DNA of 64,000 bases, taken from assembly GCF_022267315.1 (NCBI RefSeq), contig NZ_JAIKLE010000007.1:124001-188000 (forward strand), given 5' to 3'. A model generated the notes under the pieces. The model was not told the DNA's origin, made no database searches, and was given only the letters and a program-made list of their open reading frames with translations. A program made the translations under genes and the position numbers. The stretch is from Maribellus maritimus. Its GTDB lineage: Bacteria > Bacteroidota > Bacteroidia > Bacteroidales > Prolixibacteraceae. Below are positions 62,655 to 64,000 of the stretch, in pieces. The stretch's first letter is position 1. Each line of letters starts with the position of its first letter.

Positions 62655-64000
62655 TTATTTAAATCCGACCTGTGGTGTATTGTAATATCCCATTGTTGCA
62701 TCAGCAACGGCCATCCTGTATAAATGATTTTGCATTAGACAAACTTTCTTTTTATCCGATAAAATATTTGTAGAATAAATGCGCAGCTCACCTGGAAGAC
62801 TGGTCACTATTTCTTCACGCCAGTCACCCAATATATCAGCAACAATTAATACTTTTCCTTCAACTTTTAAATGGGTTTCGCCATTGTAGTCAAAAACTTC
62901 ATTTTGGAAACAAATCTCCTTCAAATCGTCGGCATCCCACCAAATGGCTTTTGGTGCCAGGCCCCAAAGATTTTTATCCGAAAGCCGTTTCCCATCAGCA
63001 GTATACAGAAAGAATTTGTCGCCACCTTTTGCTTCTCCTGCATAACATTCTATGCCGGGATATTCATCAGTAATGTCGCCAATCATTGCCTGGCTGTGTA
63101 CGTGAACCGTGCTTCCTTCATAACCCCAAATAATTTCACCTGTTTTGGCATCCACCAGACAAACACCGTTTTGAGGAGATCGGCTTTCTATCCCGTAAAA
63201 TATTTCGTACCCCGGACGCTCGGGAAGAATGTCAGCAATATATCCGGCATCGTTGTGTCCCAATCCTGTGTGCCACATTGGAACTCCATTGTCATCAAGT
63301 GCTGATGTTCCAAAAACAAGCTCGTCCTTACCGTCCCCGTCAATATCTCCGGTCATAATGGCGTGGGCACCCTGTCCTTTGTATTTTTCGTCTTTGCCGG
63401 TACTTTCCCATTTCCAGATTGGCTTAAGTTCTTTGTCCAGCGCTTCTGTTTTAATCACCGTGTAAGTTCCCCGCTGCATTACGAGCGACGGATTGACCCC
63501 ATCCAAATAGGCAACGGTGAGAAAATTACGGCTCCAGTAGTTGTAGGATTCAAACCCTTCTTTTGAAATCCAGCTTTGTTTTTTTAATATTTTGCCTGTT
63601 AATGGATCTATTTTTACCAGATATTCCGGTCCGTTTAAAACATGGCCATCCATTTCACGCGGGTCTCCCTCGCCTGCTTTGGCATATACCTCTGCTTTTC
63701 CATTCTGATCCACGTCAAAAACCATGTAAGGTGAATACCATGTTCCGGTTTCAATGGCCCAGCCCATGTCATGCCGCCACAAAAATTTTCCTTTTGATGA
63801 ATAGGCATCCAATTTATACGATTCGGGGCTGCGTTTCCAATATCCCGGACGATAATATGGGTCTACGTTAAAATCGGGATGTTGCAACACAAAATCATAG
63901 GCACCGTCGCCATCCAGGTCTCCAATTCCGATTCTTTTTAATGTAACCTGGTCTTTTAATTTAATTGAAATCCAGGGTTGACTTCCCGTTCGCGTAAAAA
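62655..64000 (-). CDS. PL11-like rhamnogalacturonan lyase, N-terminus outside window
   Basis: The frame is open to base 64000, so the 5' part is missing; a GTG at 63890 is only an internal valine. About 448 codons are present. The pattern is that of the PL11 beta-propeller lyases, with calcium-binding D-x-D/N-x-D/N repeats (GIGDLDGDGAYD, VDQNGKAEVYAKAGEGD, TGDIDGDGKDELVFG) and the family stretches LNGPEYLVKIDPLTGK, AYLDGVNPSLVMQRG and ILGDWREEIV. It should cleave rhamnogalacturonan I by beta-elimination. Secretion cannot be judged. Defines this end of the window as a pectin-use locus. Confidence 0.85.
   Translation of the reverse strand, partial: FTRTGSQPWISIKLKDQVTLKRIGIGDLDGDGAYDFVLQHPDFNVDPYYRPGYWKRSPESYKLDAYSSKGKFLWRHDMGWAIETGTWYSPYMVFDVDQNGKAEVYAKAGEGDPREMDGHVLNGPEYLVKIDPLTGKILKKQSWISKEGFESYNYWSRNFLTVAYLDGVNPSLVMQRGTYTVIKTEALDKELKPIWKWESTGKDEKYKGQGAHAIMTGDIDGDGKDELVFGTSALDDNGVPMWHTGLGHNDAGYIADILPERPGYEIFYGIESRSPQNGVCLVDAKTGEIIWGYEGSTVHVHSQAMIGDITDEYPGIECYAGEAKGGDKFFLYTADGKRLSDKNLWGLAPKAIWWDADDLKEICFQNEVFDYNGETHLKVEGKVLIVADILGDWREEIVTSLPGELRIYSTNILSDKKKVCLMQNHLYRMAVADATMGYYNTPQVGFK

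Noticed and set aside
1-64000. tRNA, rRNA, prophage or insertion-sequence genes
   Set aside because: Looked for cloverleaf-type T-arm sequences, transposase motifs and phage proteins; none was found. The DUF559 segment is the only mobile-type gene seen.

Overview
The window looks like chromosomal DNA of a free-living, AT-rich member of the Bacteroidota, probably of the Marinilabiliales/Prolixibacteraceae type. This rests on a type IX secretion C-terminal sorting domain, GSCFA, PCMD-type, DUF2490 and 6-bladed-propeller proteins, an extended LspA, a DksA-like protein without its zinc cysteines, and several promoters of the Bacteroidota form TTTG-N(about 19)-TAnnTTTG. The assignment is by protein family recognition only. 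No rRNA, tRNA, phage, integrase or CRISPR array was seen.

Layout. 1-378: end of a PCMD-like surface protein. 600-737: a candidate small RNA. 889-11312: glycogen/alpha-glucan locus (branching enzyme, GSCFA protein, debranching enzyme, glycogen synthase, GH57, alpha-glucan phosphorylase). 11533-13795: XRE-cupin regulator and acyl-CoA synthetase. About 14084-14208: a second copy of the candidate small RNA. 14289-15668: pyrH and frr. 15832-21814 (minus): a probable operon of a tetraheme cytochrome/SUMF1 fusion, a Tat-exported Gfo/Idh oxidoreductase, a GT2 glycosyltransferase, a GT-C/TPR glycosyltransferase and a small membrane protein, divergent from a membrane-spanning LamG/SARP-like regulator (22078-24597). 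24606-29598 (minus): pterin genes folX-folM-folK, ribE, cysS, lspA and a dksA-like gene. 29690-33544: ileS carrying an in-frame insertion of a DUF559 nuclease domain. 33713-41349: accessory stretch with orphan exported proteins, a 21-bp tandem repeat array and a family of palindromic repeats around single genes. 41432-43636: DUF2490 plus CotH. 44250-48407 (minus): GntP permease, RidA, D-Ser/D-Thr PLP enzyme and M19 dipeptidase. 49241-51306 (minus): nucleoside transporter and BFN/UVR protein. 51581-58896: ECF sigma factor with a membrane protein, rplU and an rpmA with a helix-hairpin-helix tail, a TPR histidine kinase, serS and a CHAD protein. 58905-64000 (minus): SSS transporter, small membrane protein, SDR, Gfo/Idh and a PL11-like rhamnogalacturonan lyase that runs off the window, which looks like a piece of a pectin/uronate utilisation locus.

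The strongest observation is the isoleucyl-tRNA synthetase. A 438-bp, 146-codon segment encoding an apparently intact DUF559 (Vsr-like PD-(D/E)XK) domain sits in frame inside the catalytic core, bounded by short inverted repeats and GC-rich palindromes. Without it the protein returns to the usual length of about 1138 residues. Other points of interest are two copies of an undescribed candidate small RNA, a 21-bp tandem array whose units keep a dyad, a cytochrome/SUMF1 fusion, a PI-PLC-like/LamG/SARP-like regulator, and an L27-HhH fusion.
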